Of a stretch of DNA of 64,000 nt, positions 1-7,903 are shown piece by piece; positions within the stretch are counted from its first letter, which is position 1, and each line of letters opens with the position of its first letter. This DNA comes from Chryseobacterium luteum (GTDB lineage Bacteria; Bacteroidota; Bacteroidia; Flavobacteriales; Weeksellaceae): the NCBI RefSeq assembly GCF_000737785.1, contig NZ_JPRO01000005.1, forward strand, positions 1 to 64,000, in the 5' to 3' direction. The position numbers and the translations under genes are program-made. The notes beneath the pieces are model-generated. The model made no database searches and was not told the origin of the DNA. It saw only the letters and a list, made by a program, of their open reading frames with translations.

Positions 1-410
1 GTCAAATCTATACATTATTTTTAGTTAAGCAAATAAATAATTGATAATTTTTAAAGTATTTTATTATGTTAAATCTCAATTAATATCAAAATAAATGAAA
101 CAATGATAAAAATTATACAATTTTAATCAAATAAACCAAAAACGACAAAATTATATATCTTATTTATTTTTATGAATTGAGGCCAAATAATTAACTTATG
201 TTATAGTTTGTATAATAATTAGTTATTACAGATTGTTTTATGAAACACGATTGTTTGAAATTGAAACAACTTAATGGGAAAGTATTTCTGATTTATCCTG
301 ACAAATATTTCTAAAATAGAAAGTAATGGAGGATTTTTGAATATATGTAAAATAGTATATAAGAGGATTCGGTTAAGTAAGTAGTTCTGTCTATCAAACA
401 GTTACAAACA
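1..410. other. AT-rich intergenic stretch
   Basis: No convincing open reading frame, RNA gene or repeat could be seen here. The stretch is very AT-rich with scattered stops on both strands. It ends at the terminator of the tRNA-Asp cluster. Confidence 0.5.
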
Positions 411-434
411 AAAAAAGTCGCCCATTGGCGACTT
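411..434 (-). terminator. Intrinsic terminator of the tRNA-Asp cluster
   Basis: A perfect 8-bp stem AAGTCGCC/GGCGACTT with a CATT loop is followed on the minus strand by a run of T. It lies just downstream of the last tRNA-Asp on that strand. Confidence 0.8.
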
Positions 435-445
435 CTTAACTCATG

Positions 446-519
446 CGATCCGGACGGGACTCGAACCCGCGACCTCCGCCGTGACAGGGCGGCATTCTAA
501 CCAGCTGAACTACCGGATC
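446..519 (-). tRNA. tRNA-Asp (GTC), copy 3
   Basis: The minus strand folds as a tRNA. It has acceptor GATCCGG/CCGGATC with discriminator G, a TTCGAGTC T-loop, and anticodon GTC in the CCTGTCACG loop. CCA is not fully encoded. It is the promoter-distal member of three near-identical tandem copies and is followed by a terminator. Confidence 0.96.
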
Positions 520-552
520 AATTTTTTTTAAAAGAAATTGACAAAACTTCTG

Positions 553-626
553 CGATCCGGACGGGACTCGAACCCGCGACCTCCGCCGTGACAGGGCGGC
601 ATTCTAACCAGCTGAACTACCGGATC
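553..626 (-). tRNA. tRNA-Asp (GTC), copy 2
   Basis: The sequence is identical over the mature part to the neighbouring copies, with anticodon GTC and a 74-nt body. Spacers of about 33 nt on each side, with similar T-rich starts, indicate tandem duplication and transcription as one precursor. Confidence 0.96.
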
Positions 627-659
627 TAATTTTTTTTAAAAGTAAATTATAAACTTTTG

Positions 660-733
660 CGATCCGGACGGGACTCGAACCCGCGACCTCCGCCGTGACA
701 GGGCGGCATTCTAACCAGCTGAACTACCGGATC
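660..733 (-). tRNA. tRNA-Asp (GTC), copy 1
   Basis: This is the first copy on the minus strand, identical to the other two in the acceptor, anticodon (GTC) and T arms. The terminator of trxA lies upstream, so the cluster probably has its own promoter in 734-815, although no clear TAnnTTTG box was pinned down. Confidence 0.96.
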
Positions 734-815
734 ATTTTCTGTTGTTGTAAAGAACGTTGTTTCTTTTTTGTGATTGCAAAATTACACCTTTTTTCATTCC
801 CTGCAAATTATTTGC

Positions 816-844
816 AAAAAAAAAGCCTCCCGAGACCGGAAGGC
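816..844 (-). terminator. Intrinsic terminator of trxA
   Basis: The hairpin GCCT(c)CCG..CGG(a)AGGC at 825-844 is followed on the minus strand by a nine-T run. It sits about 20 bp past the trxA stop. Confidence 0.8.
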
Positions 845-866
845 ATTCATTATCAAAGTTATTTTT

Positions 867-1184
867 TTACAAGTGCGCGCTTAACTTTTCAGCGATTACC
901 TCTTTTGGAGCCACACCTACTAATTTATCAACCACCTCACCGTTCTTAAAAATCAGAACTGTAGGGATATTTCTGATGCCATACTGCATCGAAATTTCCT
1001 GGTTGTTGTCTACATCAACTTTCCCTACCACTGCTTTTCCTTCAAAATCTGATGCCACTTCTTCGATGATTGGTCCCAAAGTTCTGCACGGTCCGCACCA
1101 TACAGCCCAGAAGTCTACCAATACCGGCTTATCTGATTTTAAAACCATTTCCTGAAATGAGCTGTCCGTAATTTCTAAAGCCAT
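867..1184 (-). CDS. trxA: Thioredoxin
   Basis: Cytosolic thiol-disulfide reductant of 105 residues, the standard size for the family. The redox motif WCGPC is at residues 29-33 and the conserved cis-proline loop IPT at 73-75, with the usual KxDVDxN strand before it. The ATG start gives an N-terminus that fits the family and carries no signal peptide. It stands alone, with its own terminator downstream and about 85 bp to the next gene upstream. Thioredoxin is electron donor to enzymes such as ribonucleotide reductase and peroxiredoxins; that role is family knowledge rather than something visible here. Confidence 0.96.
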   Translation of the reverse strand: MALEITDSSFQEMVLKSDKPVLVDFWAVWCGPCRTLGPIIEEVASDFEGKAVVGKVDVDNNQEISMQYGIRNIPTVLIFKNGEVVDKLVGVAPKEVIAEKLSAHL

Positions 1185-1269
1185 TTTGTTTCTTTTATTT
1201 AAATTAATATTATATTCTTATTTCAATCCTTAATTGGATATTCAAAATTACGATATTTAAGCAATAAGA

Positions 1270-2445
1270 CTATCTATGCTCAACATTTGTTTTTTCTATA
1301 GCAAATTCTTTTGAAATTTCCTCCAAAGCATCTGCCAGCGCATCTATCTCTGCTTTTGTCGTCATATGGCTGAATGAAATACGTAATGGCGTACAATGAT
1401 CCATTTCATCTTCAGTAAGCACCATCATCATCACCATAGAAGGTTTGGATGCTCCTGAAGAGCACGCACTGCCTTGGGAGATTGCAATCCCCTTCATATC
1501 CAGCTGAAGCCCGATCAAAGGATTTTTATATGGAAGCAAAGCACTCAAAACCGTGTAAAGACTTTTTTCCTTCTCTGCACTTCTCCCGTTGAATTTAATG
1601 TCCGGAATCACCGCAGAAAGCCTTTCTATCGCATAGTCTTTGATCTCCTGCATATGATTGGTATATTCTTCCATATGATTCAGAGAAAGCTCCAATGCCT
1701 TTCCAAGACCTACGATACCGCTTACATTCTCTGTTCCGGCTCTTAGACTTCTTTCCTGAGGTCCGCCCGTAATAATTCCTTTCATTCCGGTTGCTTTTCT
1801 GATGAAAGCAAAACCTACACCTTTCGGACCATGGAATTTGTGGGCACTGCATGAAGCAAAATCTACCATAATATCTGAAAAATCAAGATTCATGTGAGCC
1901 ATGGTTTGTACCGTATCCGAATGGAAAAGCGCATTACTGGCTTTACAAAGCTCGGCGATCTTCTTGATATCTGAAATATTCCCGATCTCATTATTCGCAT
2001 GCATTAAGCTCACCAGGGTCTTTTTATCCGAAGTTTTTAATAATTCCTCGAGTTTATTAAGGTCAATATCTCCTTTTTCATTGGGACGGATATAGTTTAC
2101 CTCTACTCCCTTCCTGTTTTTCATATCCAGAATAGTTTCAGAAACACATTTATGTTCCAGTGGAGTGCTTATGATTCTTTCAATTCCCAGGTGTTCAACA
2201 CTGGATTTGATGATCATATTGTTCGATTCTGTTCCGCAGGAGGTAAAGATGATCTCTGCAGGAGTTACATGAAGATACTCTGCAACCTGTCTTCTCACAT
2301 TTTCAATAAGAATTTTCGCTTCCTGTCCAAAACTGTGGGTAGAAGAAGGATTTCCGAAATTCATTTTCATGGTACTTACCATTGCATCTATGACTTCTTC
2401 TGAAAGAGGAGTTGTTGCAGCGTTATCTAAATATATTTTGTTCAT
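1270..2445 (-). CDS. Cysteine desulfurase (NifS/IscS family)
   Basis: PLP-dependent aminotransferase class V enzyme of 391 residues that takes sulfur from L-cysteine as an enzyme persulfide for Fe-S clusters or thiolated tRNA. The PLP-binding lysine is K203 in SAHKFHGPKG. The catalytic cysteine is C328 in the GSACSSG loop, as in the IscS/NifS group rather than SufS. The N-terminus IYLDNAATTPL is typical. It starts 2 bp after the stop of the PrcB-like lipoprotein gene, so the two are probably co-transcribed, an unusual pairing. No iscU or other isc gene is adjacent, so the sulfur acceptor cannot be inferred. Confidence 0.93.
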   Translation of the reverse strand: MNKIYLDNAATTPLSEEVIDAMVSTMKMNFGNPSSTHSFGQEAKILIENVRRQVAEYLHVTPAEIIFTSCGTESNNMIIKSSVEHLGIERIISTPLEHKCVSETILDMKNRKGVEVNYIRPNEKGDIDLNKLEELLKTSDKKTLVSLMHANNEIGNISDIKKIAELCKASNALFHSDTVQTMAHMNLDFSDIMVDFASCSAHKFHGPKGVGFAFIRKATGMKGIITGGPQERSLRAGTENVSGIVGLGKALELSLNHMEEYTNHMQEIKDYAIERLSAVIPDIKFNGRSAEKEKSLYTVLSALLPYKNPLIGLQLDMKGIAISQGSACSSGASKPSMVMMMVLTEDEMDHCTPLRISFSHMTTKAEIDALADALEEISKEFAIEKTNVEHR

Positions 2446-2447
2446 TT

Positions 2448-2912
2448 TTATTTTGAATATTTTAATTCTACTGAGGTAAACTGATAGTCTGAAGGAACGG
2501 CGAAAATAAACCAGGGGTTTGAAAGCATCTGAATTTCCATTCCGCCTGATGGTGTTTCAGGAACTTCCACATAAAGGATACTGTTTTTCACAGAGGTACT
2601 TTTGATCGCACCAACCGTATGGCTGCCCGATCTGAAGCTGCCCATATTATACAGAACCACTTTTTTGTTTTTGGGGAATTTCGGATAGTTTATGGATGGT
2701 TCTTTGCCCGTTTCAACGAGACCGAAACTTCCTTTGATGACGTTTCGGAATTCCTGTTCATCTTTAATAATCTTGAATCCGGCTTTTTCCGGGCCGCCCT
2801 GCGACTCAGAAACAAGGAGTTCAGAGCTTTCCTGCATACCTGATGGTTTTTGAGACGGCGTAGTTGCACAGCCCATAATGATTGCAGTACATAAAATAAG
2901 CAGTCTTTTCAT
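2448..2912 (-). CDS. Lipoprotein with PrcB-like C-terminal domain
   Basis: A 154-residue secreted lipoprotein. The signal peptide ends in lipobox IMGC with the acylated cysteine at residue 15. The second half (about 75-150), with a GSFRSGSHTV stretch, an ILYVEVPETPSGG strand and a closing pair of strands, resembles the PrcB C-terminal domain first noted beside dentilisin protease. That match is from pattern memory and is moderate. It lies immediately upstream of the cysteine desulfurase gene in transcription order. The function is unknown; protease-complex partner or inhibitor-like domain are guesses. Confidence 0.7.
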   Translation of the reverse strand: MKRLLILCTAIIMGCATTPSQKPSGMQESSELLVSESQGGPEKAGFKIIKDEQEFRNVIKGSFGLVETGKEPSINYPKFPKNKKVVLYNMGSFRSGSHTVGAIKSTSVKNSILYVEVPETPSGGMEIQMLSNPWFIFAVPSDYQFTSVELKYSK

Positions 2913-2936
2913 TTTTTACATTTTTACCATCCAAAA

Positions 2937-3524
2937 TTAGTGAAAAAATTGGTAATGACCTTCATTTGCCCATTTAAGCATTTGCTGGTCTCCTGAAGTA
3001 TCTCCGAAAGCGATTATTTTATCGTATTTGGAGTCGTGAATTTCAGCTTTTATTCTTATGAGTTTTTCTTTTCCGTTACAGTTTCTCCCTATAAAATTTC
3101 CTGTAAAAATCCCGTTTTTAAACTCTGCGCGTGTGGCTACCAGCTGCATTTTCAGTTCTTCAGCAAAAGGCTTCACCCAGATATCGAGCGACGCAGTAAC
3201 CAATAAGCTCTGTGTATTATCCCTATCGATATTTTTTATAAAGTCCATCGCATTTTCTCTTACGATTTTTGGATAATGCTGTTCAAAAAACTGTCTGGAT
3301 TTCATTTCGATCTTTTCCTGAGTTTGTCCCTTGAGGATAGATCCTATAAAGCTTTTCTTTACTTTTTCGGTTTCGGCAAGCTTCAGCTTCAACAGGATAA
3401 AAAGAGGAATATGTCTCAAAAACTGTATGCGGAATTTTGTAGAATCATAGAATTTAAGATACATAAACATGGTATCTTTATACGTTATAGTTCCGTCAAA
3501 ATCAAAACAATACAATTTTTTCAT
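2937..3524 (-). CDS. HAD-family phosphatase (SerB-like, HAD-IB)
   Basis: Haloacid-dehalogenase phosphatase of 195 residues. The nucleophile motif DFDGT has D8 and D10, motif II is around T110/S112, the motif III lysine is near K152, and GDTSGD at 174-179 is motif IV. A hydrophobic stretch around 34-48 may contact the membrane. It is separated by only 6 bp from the DprE2-like gene and is last in a tight four-gene set with DprE1-like and UbiA-type genes. From that context I infer that it removes the 5-phosphate from polyprenyl-phosphoryl-5-phosphoribose, a step done in mycobacteria by an unrelated PAP2-type enzyme. The catalytic family is clear; the substrate is inferred. Confidence 0.85.
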   Translation of the reverse strand: MKKLYCFDFDGTITYKDTMFMYLKFYDSTKFRIQFLRHIPLFILLKLKLAETEKVKKSFIGSILKGQTQEKIEMKSRQFFEQHYPKIVRENAMDFIKNIDRDNTQSLLVTASLDIWVKPFAEELKMQLVATRAEFKNGIFTGNFIGRNCNGKEKLIRIKAEIHDSKYDKIIAFGDTSGDQQMLKWANEGHYQFFH

Positions 3525-3530
3525 TTTTTA

Positions 3531-4256
3531 CTAAAGCTTTAATTTCTTAAATATAAATTCAGGGATATTCCTGATAATCATCATGATGATACTCCATACC
3601 GGCAAGACATATACCACATTCTTCTGCTTTTTAAAGGCTTTATAAATGCAGGCTGCTGCTTGCTTGGGTGTTGCAGTCAGTTTAGGATTCAAAGGCAGTC
3701 CGTCCGTCATTTTTGTCGCCATGAATCCCGGTTTTACAGTCATGACATGTACTTTTTTCTCAAAAAGATAATTACGGAGTCCACTCAGATAAGCTGTAAA
3801 AGCCGCTTTTGCACTTCCGTAGATAAAATTGCTCTGTCTGCCACGGTCTCCTGCTACTGACGATAACCCGATGATTGTTCCTGATCTCCTGCTTTCAAAC
3901 TTTTGAGCAAAATAGTTCATGACGGGGATCAGCTTCGAATAATTGATATTAATAATCCTTTCCGTATTCCTGTTATCATAAAGACCTTCCTCAGTTCCAT
4001 CTCCCAAATATCCTACGGCACAAAATAATACATTTGAACTGACATGATCAAATGTATTATAATCAATCTCTTTCATCAGATCAATTTCAATCACTTCGGA
4101 CTGCTGTAGAAATTTCACATCAATATGTCTTGCGAACCTCTCAGTCGTTTCTTTGTTCGACGTGAAAAGGTATATTCTTTCAAACCTTTCTCCTTCCTGG
4201 AGAGATTTTTCCACAAAAGCCTGTGCCACCTCAGATGTACTTCCCAGAACTATCAT
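3531..4256 (-). CDS. SDR reductase, DprE2-like
   Basis: Short-chain dehydrogenase/reductase of 241 residues with an atypical N-terminal nucleotide loop (GSTSEVA), catalytic S132/S133, Y146 and K150 (YGSAK), and a hydrophobic C-terminal segment around 217-235 that may tether it to the membrane. This shape matches DprE2, which reduces decaprenylphosphoryl-2-keto-erythro-pentose to the arabinose form using NADH. Its start abuts the stop of the DprE1-like gene (positions 4256), the usual pairing of the two epimerase halves. Some SDRs of this size do other jobs, but the neighbour makes DprE2 by far the best reading. Confidence 0.86.
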   Translation of the reverse strand: MIVLGSTSEVAQAFVEKSLQEGERFERIYLFTSNKETTERFARHIDVKFLQQSEVIEIDLMKEIDYNTFDHVSSNVLFCAVGYLGDGTEEGLYDNRNTERIININYSKLIPVMNYFAQKFESRRSGTIIGLSSVAGDRGRQSNFIYGSAKAAFTAYLSGLRNYLFEKKVHVMTVKPGFMATKMTDGLPLNPKLTATPKQAAACIYKAFKKQKNVVYVLPVWSIIMMIIRNIPEFIFKKLKL

Positions 4257-5575
4257 TATGAATTGTTGTTTATGATTCTTTTGTGCTGTAAGGACACAAA
4301 TTTTGAACTTTGAATATTTTTAAGGTAATTCGTGAGTGAAGACCTGCTCATGCTGTCTTTTGTAAGATAAATCCTTCCTCCGAACTGCTGCACGGTGTCA
4401 TCTAATTTTTCAACAAGCTTTTTCAGTTTTGAGTTGACTTTAAAATCGAGGGCCAGCGTATATCCTTCAAACGGAAATGAATTGTACGCTTCCGGATTGT
4501 TTTTCCCAAACAGCTTTAAAACAGCCAGAAAGGAGCCGTTCCCGCTTGCTGCAATGGTCTCAAGGATCTGTTTCATGCCTTCTTTGCCGGCTTCTTTCGG
4601 AATCACCATCTGGTACTGGATGAAGCCTGCTTTTCCGTAGATTTTGTTCCAGTCATGGATGGCGTCTAACGGATAGAAAAAGGTTTCGTAATCAATGAAT
4701 GATTTAACTTCTTTTTTTGTCTGTTTTTTATAGTACAGGAGATTGAAGATCTTTACAGTCAATGCATTCAGAATAAATCCCGGAAAATAAAAAGGAACCG
4801 TAGGCTGCAGTTTTTTCTTCAGTCTTAAAGGCTGTTTTGCCAGATTGTTCGGAAGCTCATGCTGAAAAGCGTGTTCTCCTCTAATTAAAATGCTTCTTCC
4901 TAAGTTTTTACCTTTCTGAAGACAGTCGATCCATGCTACTGTATACGTCCAGTTCTCACTTTCTTCAAAGAGCCTGAAAATTTCATCCAGATTCTCTGCT
5001 TTTATGCTTTCCTGGCGGATGTAGGCCGATTCTATATTTTTAAGTTTAAATTTTACGGTAAGAATAATTCCGGTAAGCCCCATTCCTCCGATGGTAGCCC
5101 AGAATTTATCTGAATTCTCCTCTCTGGAACATGTAATGATGTTTCCGTTTTCTATCATCAGCTTAAATTCGGTCACATATTCTGAAAAGCAGCCTTCTGC
5201 ATGATGGTTCTTACCATGAACATCGGAAGCAATAGCCCCGCCTACCGAAATAAATTTTGTCCCGGGAGTTACATAAAGAAAATAACCCTGCGGAACCGAA
5301 ATTTCAAGTACATCGGAAAGGAGTACCCCGGATTCGCATTCTATAACCCCGTTGAGACGGTCGAAACTGATGAATTTATTTAATTTTCTGGTGGAAAATA
5401 TGGTTTCTCCCAGGGAAGCATCACCATAGCATCTCCCGTTACCTCTTGCAATAATTTCGTTATGACTGAGTACAAATTCTTTTATTTTTTTGAAGCTGTC
5501 CTCAGATCTCATTTCTTTTTCTACGACCGGGAAATTGCCCCAGTTGGTAACTTTCTGTGTGAAATTCGGCTTCAT
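4256..5575 (-). CDS. FAD-dependent oxidase, DprE1-like
   Basis: Vanillyl-alcohol-oxidase-type flavoprotein of 439 residues. The FAD-binding motif RGNGRCYGD is at 44-52 and GGAIASDVHGKNHH at 112-125. The C-terminal half aligns residue for residue, from memory, with mycobacterial DprE1: a FFYPLD..WN..YG.AGFIQYQMVIP block at 299-326 and the active-site lysine in YLTKD at K406. DprE1 oxidises the C2 hydroxyl of polyprenylphosphoryl ribose. The position of DprE1 Cys387, the residue trapped by benzothiazinones, is alanine here (A375 in TLALDF). It overlaps the UbiA gene by 4 bp and abuts the DprE2-like gene. Confidence 0.88.
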   Translation of the reverse strand: MKPNFTQKVTNWGNFPVVEKEMRSEDSFKKIKEFVLSHNEIIARGNGRCYGDASLGETIFSTRKLNKFISFDRLNGVIECESGVLLSDVLEISVPQGYFLYVTPGTKFISVGGAIASDVHGKNHHAEGCFSEYVTEFKLMIENGNIITCSREENSDKFWATIGGMGLTGIILTVKFKLKNIESAYIRQESIKAENLDEIFRLFEESENWTYTVAWIDCLQKGKNLGRSILIRGEHAFQHELPNNLAKQPLRLKKKLQPTVPFYFPGFILNALTVKIFNLLYYKKQTKKEVKSFIDYETFFYPLDAIHDWNKIYGKAGFIQYQMVIPKEAGKEGMKQILETIAASGNGSFLAVLKLFGKNNPEAYNSFPFEGYTLALDFKVNSKLKKLVEKLDDTVQQFGGRIYLTKDSMSRSSLTNYLKNIQSSKFVSLQHKRIINNNS

Positions 5576-6459
5576 TTTTTAAAATAAATCTGGATTAAAA
5601 ATGCGGCTACCCAAAGCACTAAGGTTACCTGGATATATCGGTCTCTGTAAACAATTTTGGTAGGAGATTCCGTTCTGTTGTATACTAATGTCTGCTGAAG
5701 GTATCTTAAAAAAGCAAAAACTACAAATATGACCGTATAAAAAACTCTCTCATGAAACCGTGCCTGGACTTCGGGCGAAAGGGTAAACATCAGGTAGCAG
5801 ACAATAGCGAGCGTCACTGAAATGGATAATGCGATATCTGCAAACTGAACATTATAGCCGTCCAGCGCTTTCCTGGTTTTCCCGGAAACCTGTGCATTGA
5901 TGAGCTCTCCCCTTCTTTTCCCTATCGCCAAAACAAGTGCGAGCACAAAGGTAAGTAAGATTGCCCACTGTGATATTCCTATTGATGTAATGTATCCTCC
6001 AGCCAAAACTCTCAGTACGAATCCTAAAGCAATAATGAAAATATCTATAATCGGAACATGCTTAAGCTTAAAGGTATAGGCAATATTCACCACAATATAA
6101 AGTCCGATAATTATAGCAAATTTCCATAAAGGCTCATGAAAATAAAGCTGCGCAAAAAATACAAGGACCATATCAATAATCATGAAGGCCGTAAGAATTC
6201 CCAAAGCTTTGGATTTTGAAATTGCTCCGCTTGCGAGGGGCCGTCTTCTTTTTTCCGGATGCTTTCTGTCTGCCTCAATATCGTTATAGTCGTTGAGGAT
6301 GTAAACAACGCTTGCTGCAAGGGAAAAAATGATAAACGCAAAAATGCTTTTGGTAAGTAAGTCTAAATTTGTAATATTTCCGGAAAAGAACAGAGGGACA
6401 AAAACAAACAGGTTTTTCACCCATTGCTCCACACGGAGGAGTTTAAGATATTTCTTCAT
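5572..6459 (-). CDS. UbiA-family transferase, polyprenyl-phosphate phosphoribosyltransferase-like
   Basis: Integral membrane prenyltransferase-fold protein of 295 residues with about eight predicted membrane helices. The first Asp-rich motif NDYNDIEAD is at 56-64, followed by RKHPEKRRRPLASG, the form seen in decaprenyl-phosphate 5-phosphoribosyltransferase (Rv3806c) rather than in quinone or heme prenyltransferases. That enzyme joins polyprenyl phosphate and PRPP. It is the first gene of the four-gene set and overlaps the DprE1-like start by 4 bp, which suggests translational coupling. A generic UbiA role in another lipid pathway is the alternative. Confidence 0.86.
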   Translation of the reverse strand: MKKYLKLLRVEQWVKNLFVFVPLFFSGNITNLDLLTKSIFAFIIFSLAASVVYILNDYNDIEADRKHPEKRRRPLASGAISKSKALGILTAFMIIDMVLVFFAQLYFHEPLWKFAIIIGLYIVVNIAYTFKLKHVPIIDIFIIALGFVLRVLAGGYITSIGISQWAILLTFVLALVLAIGKRRGELINAQVSGKTRKALDGYNVQFADIALSISVTLAIVCYLMFTLSPEVQARFHERVFYTVIFVVFAFLRYLQQTLVYNRTESPTKIVYRDRYIQVTLVLWVAAFLIQIYFKK

Positions 6460-6514
6460 TTATGCTATTTCGGTTACAAAAATAGTGATTTCAAAATTGA
6501 CACCATAAAAATAC

Positions 6515-6540
6515 AAAAAAAACCGCCGGGGCGGTCTTTT
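6515..6540 (-). terminator. Intrinsic terminator after the ompA-like gene
   Basis: The stem ACCGCC/GGCGGT at 6522-6535 has an eight-base T run after it on the minus strand. It separates the OmpA-like gene from the UbiA/DprE set. A shorter T run on the plus side makes it weakly bidirectional. Confidence 0.75.
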
Positions 6541-6567
6541 AAGAAAATATTTATATCATTAAATTAA

Positions 6568-7260
6568 TTACTGCCCTTGTTGCTTGGCATCGTTAATCAT
6601 TTTCTCGTTGGCTGTAATGGCAAATTCCACTCTTCTGTTTTTAGCTCTTCCTTCGTCTGTATCGTTGGTAGCCACAGGCATGGATTCTCCTTCACCTTTT
6701 GTAAACATTCTGTTGGATGCAATTCCTTTTCCAGATAAATACGCTTTTACAGCATCTGCTCTTCTCTGAGAAAGAGACAGGTTGTAAGAATCTGCACCTT
6801 TACTGTCTGTATGACCGTAGATATTGATATTAGTATCGGGATTGTCAGCAAGAACTCTGGCTAACTTATCAAGGTTCGTCTGGGCAACAGAAGTAAGATT
6901 TGAAGAATCAAAGGCAAAGTTCACAATGCTTTCGTTCATCGTAATCTTGATACCGTCTCCTACTCTTTCTACTTCAGCGCCTGGTAAAGTTTCCTTAATC
7001 TGCTTAGCCTGCTTGTCCATTTTATTCCCGATCACGTTACCGGCAACACCGCCGATAATACCTCCCAATACAGCTCCTAATGCTGAATTTTTACCACTTC
7101 CTACATTATTCCCCAAAATACCCCCGATTACAGCTCCGGATGCAACACCTACTGCTGTACCTCTCTGCTGGTGGTTGGAATTCTGAACAGCTTCACAGCT
7201 TGTAAGCAATAATGCTGATGATAAGAAAAGAGCTCCTATATATGTTTTAGTAAATTTCAT
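6568..7260 (-). CDS. OmpA-family lipoprotein with glycine zipper (YiaD-like)
   Basis: A 230-residue outer-membrane lipoprotein. The signal peptide ends LLTSC with the lipidated C22. A glycine-rich zipper of alternating G/A/V at about 34-80 is predicted to insert in or lie on the membrane. The OmpA C-terminal peptidoglycan-binding domain at about 110-225 includes GHTDSKG and a LSxxRAxAV helix. The order lipobox, glycine zipper, OmpA domain is that of E. coli YiaD. The role is probably anchoring the outer membrane to peptidoglycan. It lies 25 bp after the lipocalin-like gene and is likely co-transcribed with it. Confidence 0.9.
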   Translation of the reverse strand: MKFTKTYIGALFLSSALLLTSCEAVQNSNHQQRGTAVGVASGAVIGGILGNNVGSGKNSALGAVLGGIIGGVAGNVIGNKMDKQAKQIKETLPGAEVERVGDGIKITMNESIVNFAFDSSNLTSVAQTNLDKLARVLADNPDTNINIYGHTDSKGADSYNLSLSQRRADAVKAYLSGKGIASNRMFTKGEGESMPVATNDTDEGRAKNRRVEFAITANEKMINDAKQQGQ

Positions 7261-7285
7261 TTTTTTAATCTTTTATATTGATAAA

Positions 7286-7777
7286 TTATTTCATTCCTGT
7301 TCTCTGGAAGTTGTAAACAACCTGCACGGTGCTTCCATCGAAAGGAACGTTCTGTACAAGTGAAAACTGATCTGTAGACTGGTTGGTAATCGTTAAAGAA
7401 TATCCTACCGTATTTTGCTTGGCTTTCGTTCCCGCAAGGATTTTTTTAAACATGAAAGTATTGCCATCTTTTACTTCAAATTTAATAGGCTGTGTAAGGC
7501 TTGGACAAGCTCCACCTCCGTTTAAAGTATAGGCACCGGTATAGTTATTTGGAATTAATCTCCAATGACTTCCCACAAAACACTGGGCATCTGCACCTTC
7601 ATCAAAAGGCTTGATTTTGAATCCTTTCTCATAATCAACGCTAACAATCTGCCAGTCGCCTTTCAGTTTCAGGTATTCGACTCTTTGGTTTTGTGATGTT
7701 TCTGCATTTTTCACTGAGGAACAAGACACTGCAAAAAGTGATGTTCCAATCAACCCTGCAAGTAGTAACTTTTTCAT
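7286..7777 (-). CDS. Lipocalin-like lipoprotein
   Basis: A lipoprotein of 163 residues when started at the ATG of MKKLLLAG. A longer start 51 bp upstream would put the signal peptide inside the protein and is rejected. The lipobox is FAVSC with C19. The rest is beta-rich with a LKGDWQIVSVDY strand like the first strand of lipocalin-like domains and a pair of cysteines (DAQC, GGAC). Proteins of this kind often sit beside OmpA lipoproteins in Flavobacteriia. Ligand and role are unknown. Confidence 0.8.
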   Translation of the reverse strand: MKKLLLAGLIGTSLFAVSCSSVKNAETSQNQRVEYLKLKGDWQIVSVDYEKGFKIKPFDEGADAQCFVGSHWRLIPNNYTGAYTLNGGGACPSLTQPIKFEVKDGNTFMFKKILAGTKAKQNTVGYSLTITNQSTDQFSLVQNVPFDGSTVQVVYNFQRTGMK

Positions 7778-7836
7778 TTTGTTGTTTATTATTTTGTTAT
7801 TTATATAAGTTACAAAAAACCGTGCCAAATTGAAAA

Positions 7837-7871
7837 ATAAAAATAAAAAAAGTCCGAAAATTTCGGACTTT
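7837..7871 (-). terminator. Intrinsic terminator of the S8 peptidase gene
   Basis: A 23-bp near-perfect palindrome (AAAGTCCGAAA, A, TTTCGGACTTT) at 7849-7871 with an A-rich plus-strand flank gives a T tract on the minus strand. It lies about 30 bp past the peptidase stop. Confidence 0.75.
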
Positions 7872-7903
7872 AAATGTTTTCTGCTTATATTCAGAAAGAT
7901 ATA

